From Viscum album (lineage: Eukaryota > Streptophyta > Magnoliopsida > Santalales > Viscaceae), in NCBI GenBank assembly GCA_963277665.1, contig OY728137.1, forward strand, positions 1,173,748,670 to 1,173,812,669: a stretch of 64,000 bases of DNA, read 5' to 3'. Within the stretch, counting starts at the first letter, position 1. Every line of letters starts with the position of its first letter. Below the pieces are notes generated by a model, which did no database searches, was not told the origin of the DNA, and saw only the letters and a list, made by a program, of their open reading frames with translations. The position numbers and the translations under genes were made by a program. Positions 1 to 9,591 of this stretch are shown in pieces.

Positions 1-188
1 GTTTTTGAATGCGATGTATACTAACTTAGGGTCACATGAATTCAAAAATATAAAATATTTTAAATTTATATAAAATCGTAAATTTATAATAAATTCTCAG
101 GATATTATATTCCCTTACATGCTTAGTGTTGTGTTTCACACATACAAACATATACAATATTATTACTTTATAATTTTGGAGTGTTACA
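1..188 (-). repeat. E1 3' LTR, terminal fragment
   Basis: This is the U3 end of the E1 3' LTR in minus orientation. It matches 5785-5973 (shared GCGATGTAT, GGATATTATATTCCCTTACA and a GTGTTGTGT block) and ends in GTGTTACA, next to a polypurine tract. The rest lies left of the window. Confidence 0.8.
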
Positions 189-201
189 ATCTCCCCACCT
201 T
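189..201 (-). other. E1 polypurine tract
   Basis: On the minus strand this reads AAGGTGGGGAGAT immediately before the 3' LTR. It is the expected site of plus-strand priming and matches the position and composition of the E3 tract at 42971-42984. Confidence 0.75.
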
Positions 202-879
202 AATTATATTGAATCCTTTAAATTTAAACTCGATATTGGTGATTTTTTTTTGATATTTTATATTTTTAAATCCCACACTATGAGAAGGTTTCATAAGAAA
301 TCTTCTAGAAAATAGATAATGGGAAGTATAAAGAAGTTAATTGTGAGTGATTGAGGACATAAATATTTATAACGAGTGATTAAGGACATCAATCACAAAT
401 AAGTTTATGATCATTGTAATCTTGAATTCCAAAAATTCATAAATCTACGATGATTTATAATACCATAAATTCAAAAAAATAAGGTATTAGGATAACATTT
501 TTTTAAGATCCCTTTCCTCATGTTGGGAAATTACTTTACTGCCTAAGAATATAAGGAAATTTATATACATGATACATTTTAATTTAATATGAACAATTTT
601 ATCTTTTGGTTGTGATTTAATGAAATTCTCATTCACACTTTAATTTATGAAATGGATATCAAAAATTTAACTTTTATTCTTGGATCACTAAAATAAACAT
701 TTAACAGATCATAAGGAACCTAAAAGAGTGAAAGTATTTACATTTGTCTCTAACTATTCTACAAAGCTAGTATTAGTAAGAAATTAATATATACACCTAA
801 AAATTTACACTACAGGTTCATCATTAATATTTATTCATCAATATTTTAAACTAAATACAATTACATATTAACCAAGAAA

Positions 880-995
880 TTGTGTATGTCCATGGTTGTC
901 ATCAAAACCATATCATAGTTTGGTCATAGTTTCAAGTCCCGCACGCTTGCTAGATTTGATGGGTTGTCACCCCGAATGCATGTTGTCATTTTCTA
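880..995 (+). repeat. tRNA-related SINE-like segment, diverged copy in E1
   Basis: This aligns along its length with the segment at 17224-17335 (minus strand). Shared features in order are a TCC-start head, a B-box-like GTTTCAAGTCC at 929-939, the block GGGTTGTCAC at 961-970 and the tail TGTTGTCATTTT at 981-992. The A box is degraded. It lies antisense to E1, as the other copy lies antisense to E2, about 550 bases inside the 5' LTR. Flanks outside the segment also align between E1 and E2, so this is an inherited part of the element rather than a separate insertion. Confidence 0.6.
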
Positions 996-1528
996 AAACA
1001 ACATTGATATAATTTTCAAAATAAATATGACAGAAATACTTGAAATAATTTTAATCTATAAATGGAATTTTAACTAAGGTTTTCAATAAAAAATCAATAC
1101 ATAAATACTTCATCCATTTATTTCTACATATGACCTTCCTTGGTCTATATTTTAACCTAGGTCATTAATTTTCACTATCCTATTAAATCTTTCATAATTT
1201 TTTGTAAATAAAATTTAAATTATCCTAAGTATATTCATAGATATTTTCATAATAGGTTTGTAGTAAGTCCCATTTTCATACACTAGGTTACGATCAAATC
1301 AATCCCGACACACCATATCAGAGTTGTTACCAGAATGTACATATGTACTAGAACCACAACCACTTATAGTATCCAGACATAGATGTATTTCTATGAATAC
1401 CCATATAATATATTCCTTACCAAATTTTTAGTATGTTCTTATATAATTATCCTCAAATTCTACCTTAGGGATATGTTCTCTAATATATGTTTTCCTTAAT
1501 ATAGTTCCGAAGGTTTCTACTAAAATTC

Positions 1529-1539
1529 CATTGATACTA
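1529..1539 (-). other. E1 degenerate primer-binding site (tRNA-iMet type)
   Basis: On the minus strand TAGTATCAATG lies two bases inside the 5' LTR and matches TGGTATCAGAG at 8 of 11 positions. The spacing equals that of the intact sites in E2 and E3. Confidence 0.6.
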
Positions 1540-3851
1540 ATTGTAACGACCCAACCCAGGAGAGACTGGAGTCGGCGTCTACTAACAATACATTTTCATG
1601 ATTACAAGGAATAAAATCTCTAAGGGCCAAAGTGTTTAGTAGTCTTGGTAGACCAGATACATACATGTGTCTTTTAATATAAATGAATATAGTAATTACA
1701 ACATTTTTTTTCTTTTTAGGATATCTTTATTCCATATAGTATACATCTACATATCTTTCACAGTACCCTTCTTGGATTCCTGGGGAAAGGAAACAAAATA
1801 ATGGTGAGATAAAATTCTCAGTAGGGGTAAAGTATAGAAGAATCAACAATGAGTCATTGATAAAAATAAATATGGCATGTTAAATAATAGAACACACATA
1901 CCTTGTAATCTACAAAATGAGAAGGGTGTCGGAAAAAAATATGCAAGGTAAAAATTGAAGAAAATTCCAGTCAAATAACTGGATAAGTAAAAATCAATAT
2001 GTAAATATAAGAAAATGAATGTACTTTGCATTTAATCAATAAACTAAAAATGAAATGCATCCATATATTTTATCATTTAAAAACCCCATGTATAAAAGTT
2101 ATGATAACCGAAATGTCTATTAAAGAAATTCTTAATTATTGGATTTCATGTTTAAGGAACATTTAAACAAATACTATCAAGATCCATCCTTCATATAGTT
2201 TAAAACTATAGGTAGAAACCTATTTATTTTGTGCAACTACTTTGTATCATGATAAATTATTGATTCATCGAGGGGATATATAAATTCTAGGCCCCACCAA
2301 TCATTGAATGTCTAACAAATTCATTATATCGAGTAATCAATTTAATTAATAGAAAATATGCCTGATCAAATGTCAGTATTGAATAAAGAATACATATTTT
2401 TAAATTTTTTCAAGATGATCAAATAAATTTCATAGTAAAAACCGTATGACAAATTTTATACAGTTTAGAAAATAATCATATCATTGAAAAATTATATATA
2501 TATTGGGGAAATTAATTGTAAAATTATAATGGGAAATTGAATATTTCAAGGGGACTAAAAGGAATTAAGGAAGTGAAAATTAATATTATCCTTGGACAAA
2601 TCAATCATAAACCATTTAGAAGAAGAATAATGATGGTATCAATAAAACATATCTCAAGTAGAGTAAAAATAGATGGTTTTTATCATTTATGAATAGAAAT
2701 ACTATAAGAAATGTTTTTAAAGCATTTTAGGGGAAAATATCCACTTGTATTGATTTATTTTAAAAAACATTTTCTGTAAAAATAACTTTTGAAAACATTT
2801 TATTTAAAAAGAAAATTTTTAAACATTTAAAGGATGATTCAAATAATTCACAGTAGGAAAATCTATACATGCTGTATGAAATAAAAAGAAAAATCTTTTT
2901 TTTATAACAAAAAGGTTAAAAAATACCTTGTGCAAAAATAGTCAAGAAGATTACTTTGAAAACATTGTTAAAAGAGAAAAAGGTTAAGATGTATTTAATA
3001 AATCATTTTGGAAAGGATAAAAATATTTTTTTAAATATTTTTTTAAAACATGGTTTTTAGTAGAAGACAATTTCTCTGATTAAACAGAAAAATGATGTTG
3101 GGTTTTCATAAAAAAGTTTTCTAAATAATTTTGAGTACCAAAGAGTGGGAAAATCGCAATAATATATGGAAACGATAATTAATTATCAGAGGATAGGAAA
3201 ATTAATAGGTTCATTGAAAAATCATGATATAATTTCCTCGAATGAAGATACAATTTAAATATCATTAAAATAATTTTTGAGGAAAATAATCTTAAAACAT
3301 TCCAAAGTGTCTCATACTACTTTGAAAAACATTAAATCACAAACCTCATGATGGAATAAAATTAAATTAAAGTATTATATACCATGAATATAAAATAATT
3401 TATGATATAATATATCAAAATGGATAGTAGATAAACCACACGAATAATTAGGTGGGGAATACGACATTTATTTGAGGGATGTAAAAAGTGTGATGAAAAT
3501 ACATTACCTTGCATTTTATTTCAGGTGAACATACTTAAAGCTCATTTGTGAGGGGTTTAAAAAAGTTTATAACCTCTACCAGAACCATAATCATATTTAT
3601 AATATAATATATAATCTTCTTTTAATATCTTATTACAGGTTTGTTAATAACCTTTCATTATTTTAACTATTTTTTATATTACTTTCCAAGTTTCTCGAGT
3701 AAGTTTTGACATGTTATTTGTCGTTACTCTAAGTTAGATAACGTTTTCATAATATAAATAATGTAAGACATGATTTAAGTGTCATTTATATATCTATTAT
3801 ATATGTATTTATAATAATCCATAATATTTGGAGATAATAAATCAAATGCAT

Positions 3852-3889
3852 CATTCATGGAGACAGTAGGCCGTACGTATACATGGATG
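3852..3889 (-). other. conserved LTR stem-loop, E1 copy
   Basis: Eight-base arms CATTCATG (3852-3859) and CATGGATG (3882-3889) pair fully if one G-T wobble is allowed, and close a 22-base loop. On the plus strand the loop contains GAGACAGTAGG then CCGTACGTATA. An outer stem AAATG/CATTT lies outside these arms. The flank on the sense strand, AAATGAAAGTAGC, is identical to that of E2. Loop length and arm length equal the E2 and E3 copies. Function unknown; see findings. Confidence 0.75.
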
Positions 3890-4043
3890 CTACTTTCATT
3901 TAGTTTTCATATTAAAATAATGAAAAGTAAATGATAAATATGTATATTATAATTTCATAATTAGATATATGTCATATATGTTACATAATTTTATTAAAAT
4001 AATCCTTAATACATTCCATTTATAGTGATAATGAATCACACCG

Positions 4044-4075
4044 CTTTGATGGGGCGGTAGTCCACACTTTCAAAA
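4044..4075 (-). other. second conserved loop motif in E1 LTR
   Basis: The sense strand reads GTGTGGACTACCGCCCC followed by ATCAAAG. The same block, GTGCGGACTACCGCCCC then CTCAAAA, is in the E2 3' LTR at about 20325-20350. Short flanking arms TTTG/CAAA can pair around it. The core GGACTACCG is also part of the main stem-loop loop in E3. Confidence 0.55.
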
Positions 4076-4150
4076 ATGATGTTATCATATTTACAAAAAA
4101 TAGAAAATATAAATATATGTGTTATGAACTAAATAAAGAAGCATAAATAC

Positions 4151-4180
4151 ATAATATATATATATATATATTATATATCA
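4151..4180. repeat. AT dinucleotide microsatellite
   Basis: A run of alternating A and T with one interruption, inside the E1 LTR. Confidence 0.85.
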
Positions 4181-4450
4181 TATATAAAAAAATTTTCCAT
4201 CATAATTCCTACTATGAGATGTAGTAAAGGAATAACGAACAACAACATTTTGCGAAGCGATAGATCACTATACACACAAATGGTAAGTTTGTTACCCATT
4301 AGATGGATGAGTGTGTAAGTTTAAGTCAAAAATTTAGAATAAAACAATCTCAATATATTTATTATAATGGTGTTATTATATAATCATATAATAGGAACAA
4401 TTTATAGGATGGATAATGTAAATAAAAAAAATATTTTGAGGATGCTTGTT

Positions 4451-4452
4451 AC
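4451..4452 (-). other. predicted leader splice donor, E1
   Basis: On the minus strand the context is GGAGTTACTTGAACATAG then GTAACA. It aligns with the E2 donor context, GTTACCCGATTCAAAG then GTAAAG. Predicted only from sequence and family comparison. Confidence 0.5.
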
Positions 4453-4623
4453 CTATGTTCAAGTAACTCCTTTTGGTTTTCCCCAAAGGGATTAAATTGA
4501 GGGATTTATTAAAAAATTTAGGATTATAGGATGGGGGAGAGATTTTTAGCAGATATATTTTTTAGATCTTTGTTGAGCCAAATTGGAATGATAGGTGTGA
4601 GGAATTGGAAGGGTTGAGTGCCA

Positions 4624-4630
4624 TTTTATA
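4624..4630 (-). promoter_or_regulatory. TATA box of E1 5' LTR
   Basis: TATAAAA on the minus strand, about 170 bases upstream of the predicted splice donor. The corresponding TATA boxes of E2-E4 lie at similar distances from theirs. Confidence 0.55.
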
Positions 4631-5973
4631 GTACATGAGGAGAGGCACTCTTGTAAATTTTTGGAAAGGGAATTCCAACCACGTTTTTCCAATGAAATAT
4701 GGATAAAATAATGTTAAAATGTCGAAAAAAGTGACTATAGGTTCTAAATAGATCCATACAATGGATTTTTGACAAGTTTATATGTCCTTTTGACCATTAT
4801 GTTTAATTATTAATCCCTTGATAAGATAATTTTTCTCTTAATCATTGTAATTAATTTTAATCACATTAACTAATGTTTTTGGTAAAAAAATAATTTTAAA
4901 ATATTATACATTATATATTATTCTAATTCCAAATATAGAATATATTTTTCCAAATTTCAATCAGATAATTGGCATGAAATAATTTAATTTTAATTCTACA
5001 TACAGAACGACAATGTAGGATTTTAAAGTAAAAACATTAAATTTTTTCCTATTTTTTTATATCCAATTTCAATGTGAAATTTATTAAAATGGCATAAATT
5101 AGATTAATTTATATAATATTTATATAATTATACGTTAAATCCAATTTAAAATAAAATTTAACCTTATAAATAATTTAGATGAACAAGCTGTTTTGAATTA
5201 AAAATCAGTATTTTTCACTATTCATAAAAATGAAACTTCACAGAAAAAATTAAACCTAACCTAATTTTTATGTTCCAATTTCATATATTAAGTTTATTTT
5301 CACATATAATATTTATTAATTTTTTTTAAAATTATTTAAATTAGTTCATCCATTAAAAGGTGGTGATATCTCCTTTTTAGAAAAACACCATTTTTATGTG
5401 TAAAATGATATTTATTCTTATCTTACGCATATAAAACATATTGAATTACTGTCAAGAATATTTTATTGATTATATAAAATATATATTTCATCAGTATTAT
5501 TCAATAATTATAATTAATTTAATTTATTAGGATAAAACACTTTTCTGAGCATAAAAACATTTCTTTCATATTTAATTAGTTTTTATATTCATTTCGAATT
5601 AATTAGTAAACTATGAATTAATTTTATATTTTTATGAACCATATATTTTTATAAGTTAATAATATTCATAAAATCTAATTTAATGGCTAGTTTATATCTT
5701 ATTGTATTAAATAATAATATTTTTATAATATACTGTTGCTCGGTAATACTCGGTCTTGCATGTAATACAAGCCATTGAAGAAACTCGTTATTGCATGCGA
5801 TGTATGTGAACTCGGTGTTACATGCATTGAAAGATGTAAATATTTTGAATTTATTTAAAATAGTAAAAATAATTTAAATTCATGGGATATTATATTCCCT
5901 TACATTATTGGTGTTGTGTGTTATACACACTAATGAATACAATATTTGTAAATAAGAAATTTAGGGTATTATA

Positions 5974-6096
5974 ATTATAAAAGTTATCTTAAAAATATAG
6001 TATTTTGAAATATAAAAAATTCCATTCTAAATTACATGTAAAACAGAAACATGAAAATGTTTATATTAAAATAAATACCACTTTTTTATTTATGTT
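5974..6096. other. AT-rich flank, no feature seen
   Basis: Short stretch between the E1 LTR end and the 19-base direct repeat. Nothing recognisable. Confidence 0.5.
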
Positions 6097-6706
6097 ATGG
6101 AATGTCCTTAAAGTATTTATTTATTAAACATATAAGGGATTACAAACTAAAGGAAGACACACACCCTGGGTCTCAAGAGGGCATTTCCTTCATCATTCCC
6201 CACAGATATTTCTATGATACCAATAAGATATTATAAAATATAATATCTAAAAGTCCCAAGGGATTCAAAACCATTATTAAATTATCCTAAATTATTTTAT
6301 TCTTTACACATAGCATCGTCTCACTAAATCACTCATGTACCACCATGCAACACTATGAACACTTCTCACTGCTTGTATATATAAGAGTATTCCACACTAT
6401 TACCTTACACCCTTCTAATAGGCTCACCACTCCACGATTTCCACTACCACCATTTTGAGCAGCCTTACATGAATTTTCCCTCTTATACTCCACAAAGGAT
6501 CACCAAAGCATAACCACCAGCACTACCCTACCTACATTGTTAGAATACCTAGATTTATAAAGCATCATTGCTAGTTCTAGCCCCCATTCCATCTTCCACA
6601 ACCATCATCACCCCCAAGAAACCCTCCTTGAATTTAATTATGGAAAATATGACCAGTTGAGGGTTGAACCCACTTGTTCCATGTTCCATAGAATGTCCTT
6701 AAGGTA
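6097..6706 (-). mobile_element. retroposed segment with 19-bp target-site duplication
   Basis: ATGGAATGTCCTTAAAGTA (6097-6115) and ATAGAATGTCCTTAAGGTA (6688-6706) are 19-base direct repeats differing at two positions. They enclose 572 bases that are visibly less AT-rich than the surroundings. Long duplications are typical of LINE-type target-primed reverse transcription. On the minus strand the insert ends in AATAAATAAATA directly at the duplication, resembling a polyadenylation signal and short A-rich tail. So it may be a processed transcript copy, a 5'-truncated LINE or a SINE-like element. The minus strand is rich in GGN codons in places but carries stops in every frame, and I do not recognise a product. 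Confidence 0.55.
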
Positions 6707-6749
6707 TGTTTAGGTATAAATTATTTGTAATTTCCCTATTTATAAAGTG

Positions 6750-8060
6750 TTCATAAATTCTCTATCTCAAGTATAAATTTATAAAATGTTTATTTACTTT
6801 GTTTATTTCATTATTTATTCATAAATATAAATTGTGAACATTATAAATTGGGATGTGTGATTTTGTTTAACTATCTTTTTACTAATTCATTAAATTATCA
6901 TGAATTTAATCAAGGATTTATAAGCCATGTATAATAATTTATTTGACTTCTTCTAACTTGATTTTTTATTGTTCTTGAGTTATAATAATGAATATAAAGG
7001 TTAATTATAGATTATTCATAATAGGTTTTAGAATTAGGATGGAAGTGAGTTCTACCTTGAGTAAAAAAACAAAGGTAATAAGACTTTGGTTGGGAATGGT
7101 AATAGGCCTAAGATATTAGGCTCTTTCTAGAAAAGTGGGGGTTGACTACATGTTTCACCATGTTTCTCTTATGGGGATTGTTGATTTTTTATAATACTAA
7201 GACTCTACATGAATGGGTTTCATATACCTTATACAAGGGATTCATTTTTATATGTATGAATATTTTTAACTTTTAATTTTAGATTATAACACAAGATACT
7301 GGATGTGTTAAGAGTTATATATTAATATGGTTTGAACATATTTATATATTCAGAGGAACAAGGATTCCAAAATAAATATATAAATGCATGAATACATATA
7401 AATGGAGTACATAAAATAAGATGATGAGATTTAAATCCCCTAAAATATTATGTATTATATTCCTTCCAAAGAAACACATGTTAATAACACAATCATCCAA
7501 CTGGACATGTTCTAGAAAAGTAGGGTTCCCATGGATTATATTGTGTTTATAAAGAAAGTTATGGGTGACCATAATAGGATTAGGTTCCTGTATTTAGTGT
7601 TTTTTTGTTACATTTTGCAGTGAAACCATAAAGGTTGGAATACCATATAAATAGAGTTGAGTTTATCCATATGATGGATCTGATAGGGAGTTGTTTATTC
7701 AACTATCCATGAGTGACATATAATATTATTTTTATATTGAAATAACTAAATAGATATATAATGATATAAATTAAAAATAATACTCATTATATAGAGAAAT
7801 ATAAATCATTCCCACTAATTGATATGGTGGATTTTATAAATGGGCCATCATTTTAGTTGAATTACATTTAATAAAATTTTATATTAAATCTATATAAAAC
7901 ATGATAATCATATGATAAAATCATATAATTTAGGTACAAGGAATCATCATCATCGAACATGAATTTGAGATTAATTTTAGAAAAGCATAATATTAATGAA
8001 AGAAACACTATACACTAGTATAATAACTTAAATAATCATTCTTAATAAAGAAGGAATACT
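6750..8060. repeat. old repeat copy A, part 1
   Basis: This aligns by eye with about 36070-37400 (copy B). Landmarks: GGGGATTGTTGAT/GGGACTATTGATT, then CTAAGACT with TACATGAA, then ATATGGTTTGAACAT, then CCCATGGATTATAT. Identity looks like roughly 65-75 percent. No coding capacity. It is interrupted at 8066 by the solo LTR and resumes at 9592. Confidence 0.65.
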
Positions 8061-8065
8061 ATATG
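8061..8065. repeat. target-site duplication ATATG (left)
   Basis: A perfect 5-base match to 9587-9591, directly flanking the solo LTR. Confidence 0.85.
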
Positions 8066-8744
8066 TGTTGGGGCCAATATGGGCCTATATACCCTGAGAG
8101 AGGGGGGGGGTGAATCAGGGTATGGATATTCTTTTTCAAAGTCCTTCCTGTCCCACTGGATCTTGACCTCTTTATTACAAGGGTCACTTTGTTTGCAATT
8201 GTGTGTTTATTATGATCACTTATTTACTTCTTTATCTGATGATGATGCTTTAAATGCAATGCAGGTAAGTAAGCAGGTAGACACAGAGATTTTTACTTGG
8301 TTCACCCTCACTGGGCTACGTCTAAGGAGCATACGCCGATAGGTTGCCGGTCGTACCAAATTCCACTAATCCTCACTAGCTGTGGATTACAAGGTTCGGG
8401 CTAGATCACTTCTATTCCCAGGATCACTGCCTTTACAAATTTAGGGTCAGCTCACTCCTTTCCCAAGGGTCACTCCCTCTCTCTCTCTCTCTGGCTCACT
8501 GCCGGTGGAGAGGATCACCTTCTTCCTCTTCCTAAGCTCACTGCTCATGGAAGGAATCCACTCACAGTTTATAGACCTGCAGGTCTCTTCATTTTCATGA
8601 ATGAATGCATCTTCCTCTGTGTGTAGATGCTCTGTTGATGTACAAATTTCACCCATAGATGAATATCTATTTGCACCAAAGGTATCGGGCAACGTACTAG
8701 CTTCCACGCAGTCCGAGAAGCACCGCTGGAACAATTCCTTACTT

Positions 8745-9265
8745 GGAGCGCAAGTCAATCTCGGCGCGCAAGTCACAACGGGCGCGCAAGCCCTCCTCAG
8801 ACACTTGCGCGACTCAAGATTCCTCAACTCCAAACTTGCGCGACTCTCTTCCTTTTATGCCCAAACCAATATTGGCATGCAACAGCCAACTGGTGCGCAA
8901 CTTCTAACACCAGCGCACAACTTCAACTACTGGCGCACAAATTCACCTGCGCGACCCACACTCACCACTTGCGCGACCACCACACCTGCGCGACGGGAGC
9001 TCTGATTTCTCAAAGTGTTGAAATCTGGTGAAAATGAGGAGGGGTGGTCCAGTATTTATAGGCAATCTGACCACCCTGCGCGATGGCACGCAAGTCACCT
9101 GCGCGACCCAGTTTCGGCGCGCAAGTCCCCTGTCATTTTAGACACTTGCGCGACCAACTCCCAAACTTGCGTGAACCTCTTTAATTTGCGATATTTTGAT
9201 CTTCTGATCTTGAAAAACATGTGGCGCGCAAGTTTCCTATACTCCAAGTCCTCAGTGCGCAAGTC
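8745..9265. repeat. clustered GCGCAAGT / ACTTGCGC motif array
   Basis: About 17 copies or near-copies in both orientations. GCGCAAGT-type units are near 8749, 8764, 8780, 9088, 9116, 9223 and 9256. ACTTGCGCGA-type units are near 8803, 8834, 8969, 9143 and 9166. Shorter TGCGCGAC or GCGCA variants lie between. Spacing is irregular, so this is a scattered motif cluster and not a tandem repeat. It surrounds the TATA-like box of the solo LTR. An enhancer-like role is inference. Confidence 0.75.
9053..9060 (+). promoter_or_regulatory. TATA-like box in solo LTR
   Basis: TATTTATA followed by GGC, in the middle of the motif array. It is a plausible LTR promoter; no other support. Confidence 0.4.
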
Positions 9266-9458
9266 CTTTGCCAAAAACACTTTTCTTCCTTTGCCGATTT
9301 TCAGGCCCTAAAATTTGGCAAACACTGGAAAACGCCGCCACCTTGTATCTGTTCTTTTGTACCGCCTCCAGATCATCCATTCCTTTTATCGACGTTCTTG
9401 AATCAAACATGGATCGTTGAACTCAGCTCTTGAACTCGAATTTCCACCATGAAATCCT

Positions 9459-9532
9459 CTTTGTCAACAAATTTGTATGTCATTGTTTTGCTTTGTCAAC
9501 AATCACTACTCAGATGTCCACTTTGTCAACAA
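9459..9532 (+). repeat. three copies of CTTTGTCAACAA
   Basis: The 12-base unit occurs at 9459-9470, 9491-9502 and 9521-9532, near the end of the solo LTR. Role unknown. Confidence 0.8.
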
Positions 9533-9586
9533 ACACAATCACCTCAAAAATGCTTCAAAGATACCTTGAGGGATTTTTGCCCAACA

Positions 9587-9591
9587 ATATG
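9587..9591. repeat. target-site duplication ATATG (right)
   Basis: Matches 8061-8065 exactly. Confidence 0.85.

Larger units (their letters stand above)
189..1541 (-). pseudogene. E1 internal region with gag-start remnant only
   Basis: About 1.35 kb between the LTRs. On the minus strand an ATG at 1117 sits in ATGGATGAA, the same context as the E2 gag start at 16827, and is preceded by a TAG that would be a splice acceptor (AG at 1125-1124). The reading frame decays quickly and no zinc knuckle, protease or RT motif is visible. Bases 880-995 hold a tRNA-related segment in the opposite orientation. Bases 1260-1541 align with the E3 leader at 47700-47980. I see no other function in 202-880. Confidence 0.55.
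1..5973 (-). mobile_element. E1: non-autonomous Ty3-type LTR element, cut by window start
   Basis: Read on the minus strand, E1 runs from its 5' LTR (1542-5973), through a short internal region (189-1541), into a 3' LTR of which only 188 bases lie in the window. The LTR end at 188 reads GGAGTGTTACA and the end at 5973 reads AGGGTATTATA, which are diverged forms of the same terminus; the preceding about 150 bases of both ends also align. The internal region is only about 1.35 kb and has no protease, RT or integrase, so mobilisation by a relative is inferred. Its leader aligns with that of E3 (both contain TATCCAGACA followed by GATGTATT), placing it in the same broad Ty3 lineage. The left target duplication is outside the window. 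Confidence 0.8.
1542..5973 (-). repeat. E1 5' LTR (about 4.4 kb)
   Basis: The plus strand starts TGTAACGACCC and ends GGTATTATA, a decayed form of GTGTTACA. In the minus (sense) direction it contains a TATA box (4624-4630), a splice donor (4452), a loop motif GGACTACCGCCCC (about 4044-4075) and the conserved stem-loop (3852-3889), in that order, the same order as in E2. Bases 4151-4180 are an AT dinucleotide run. No protein-coding region is evident; the open frame at 1843-2031 is not supported by anything else. Confidence 0.8.
8066..9586 (+). mobile_element. solo LTR, 1521 bp, CpG-rich
   Basis: It starts TGTTGGGGCC and ends GCCCAACA, so the ends form a short TG...CA inverted repeat. It is flanked by the perfect 5-base duplication ATATG. 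No internal domain, PBS or PPT is present, so a single recombined LTR is the simplest reading. Orientation is assigned from a TATA-like box at 9053-9060 and is tentative. The centre is far more CpG-rich than the rest of the window and packed with GCGCAAGT / ACTTGCGC units. Open frames across it (8079-8342, 8601-9005, 9015-9311) are by-products of that motif. The preserved CpGs suggest a recent insertion or low methylation. Confidence 0.8.

Noticed and set aside
8601..9005. 134-codon open frame with repeated GAQ units
   Set aside because: The repeats come from the GCGCAAGT motif read in one frame; the opposite strand is open too (8447-8833). It lies inside a solo LTR and matches no protein family I know.
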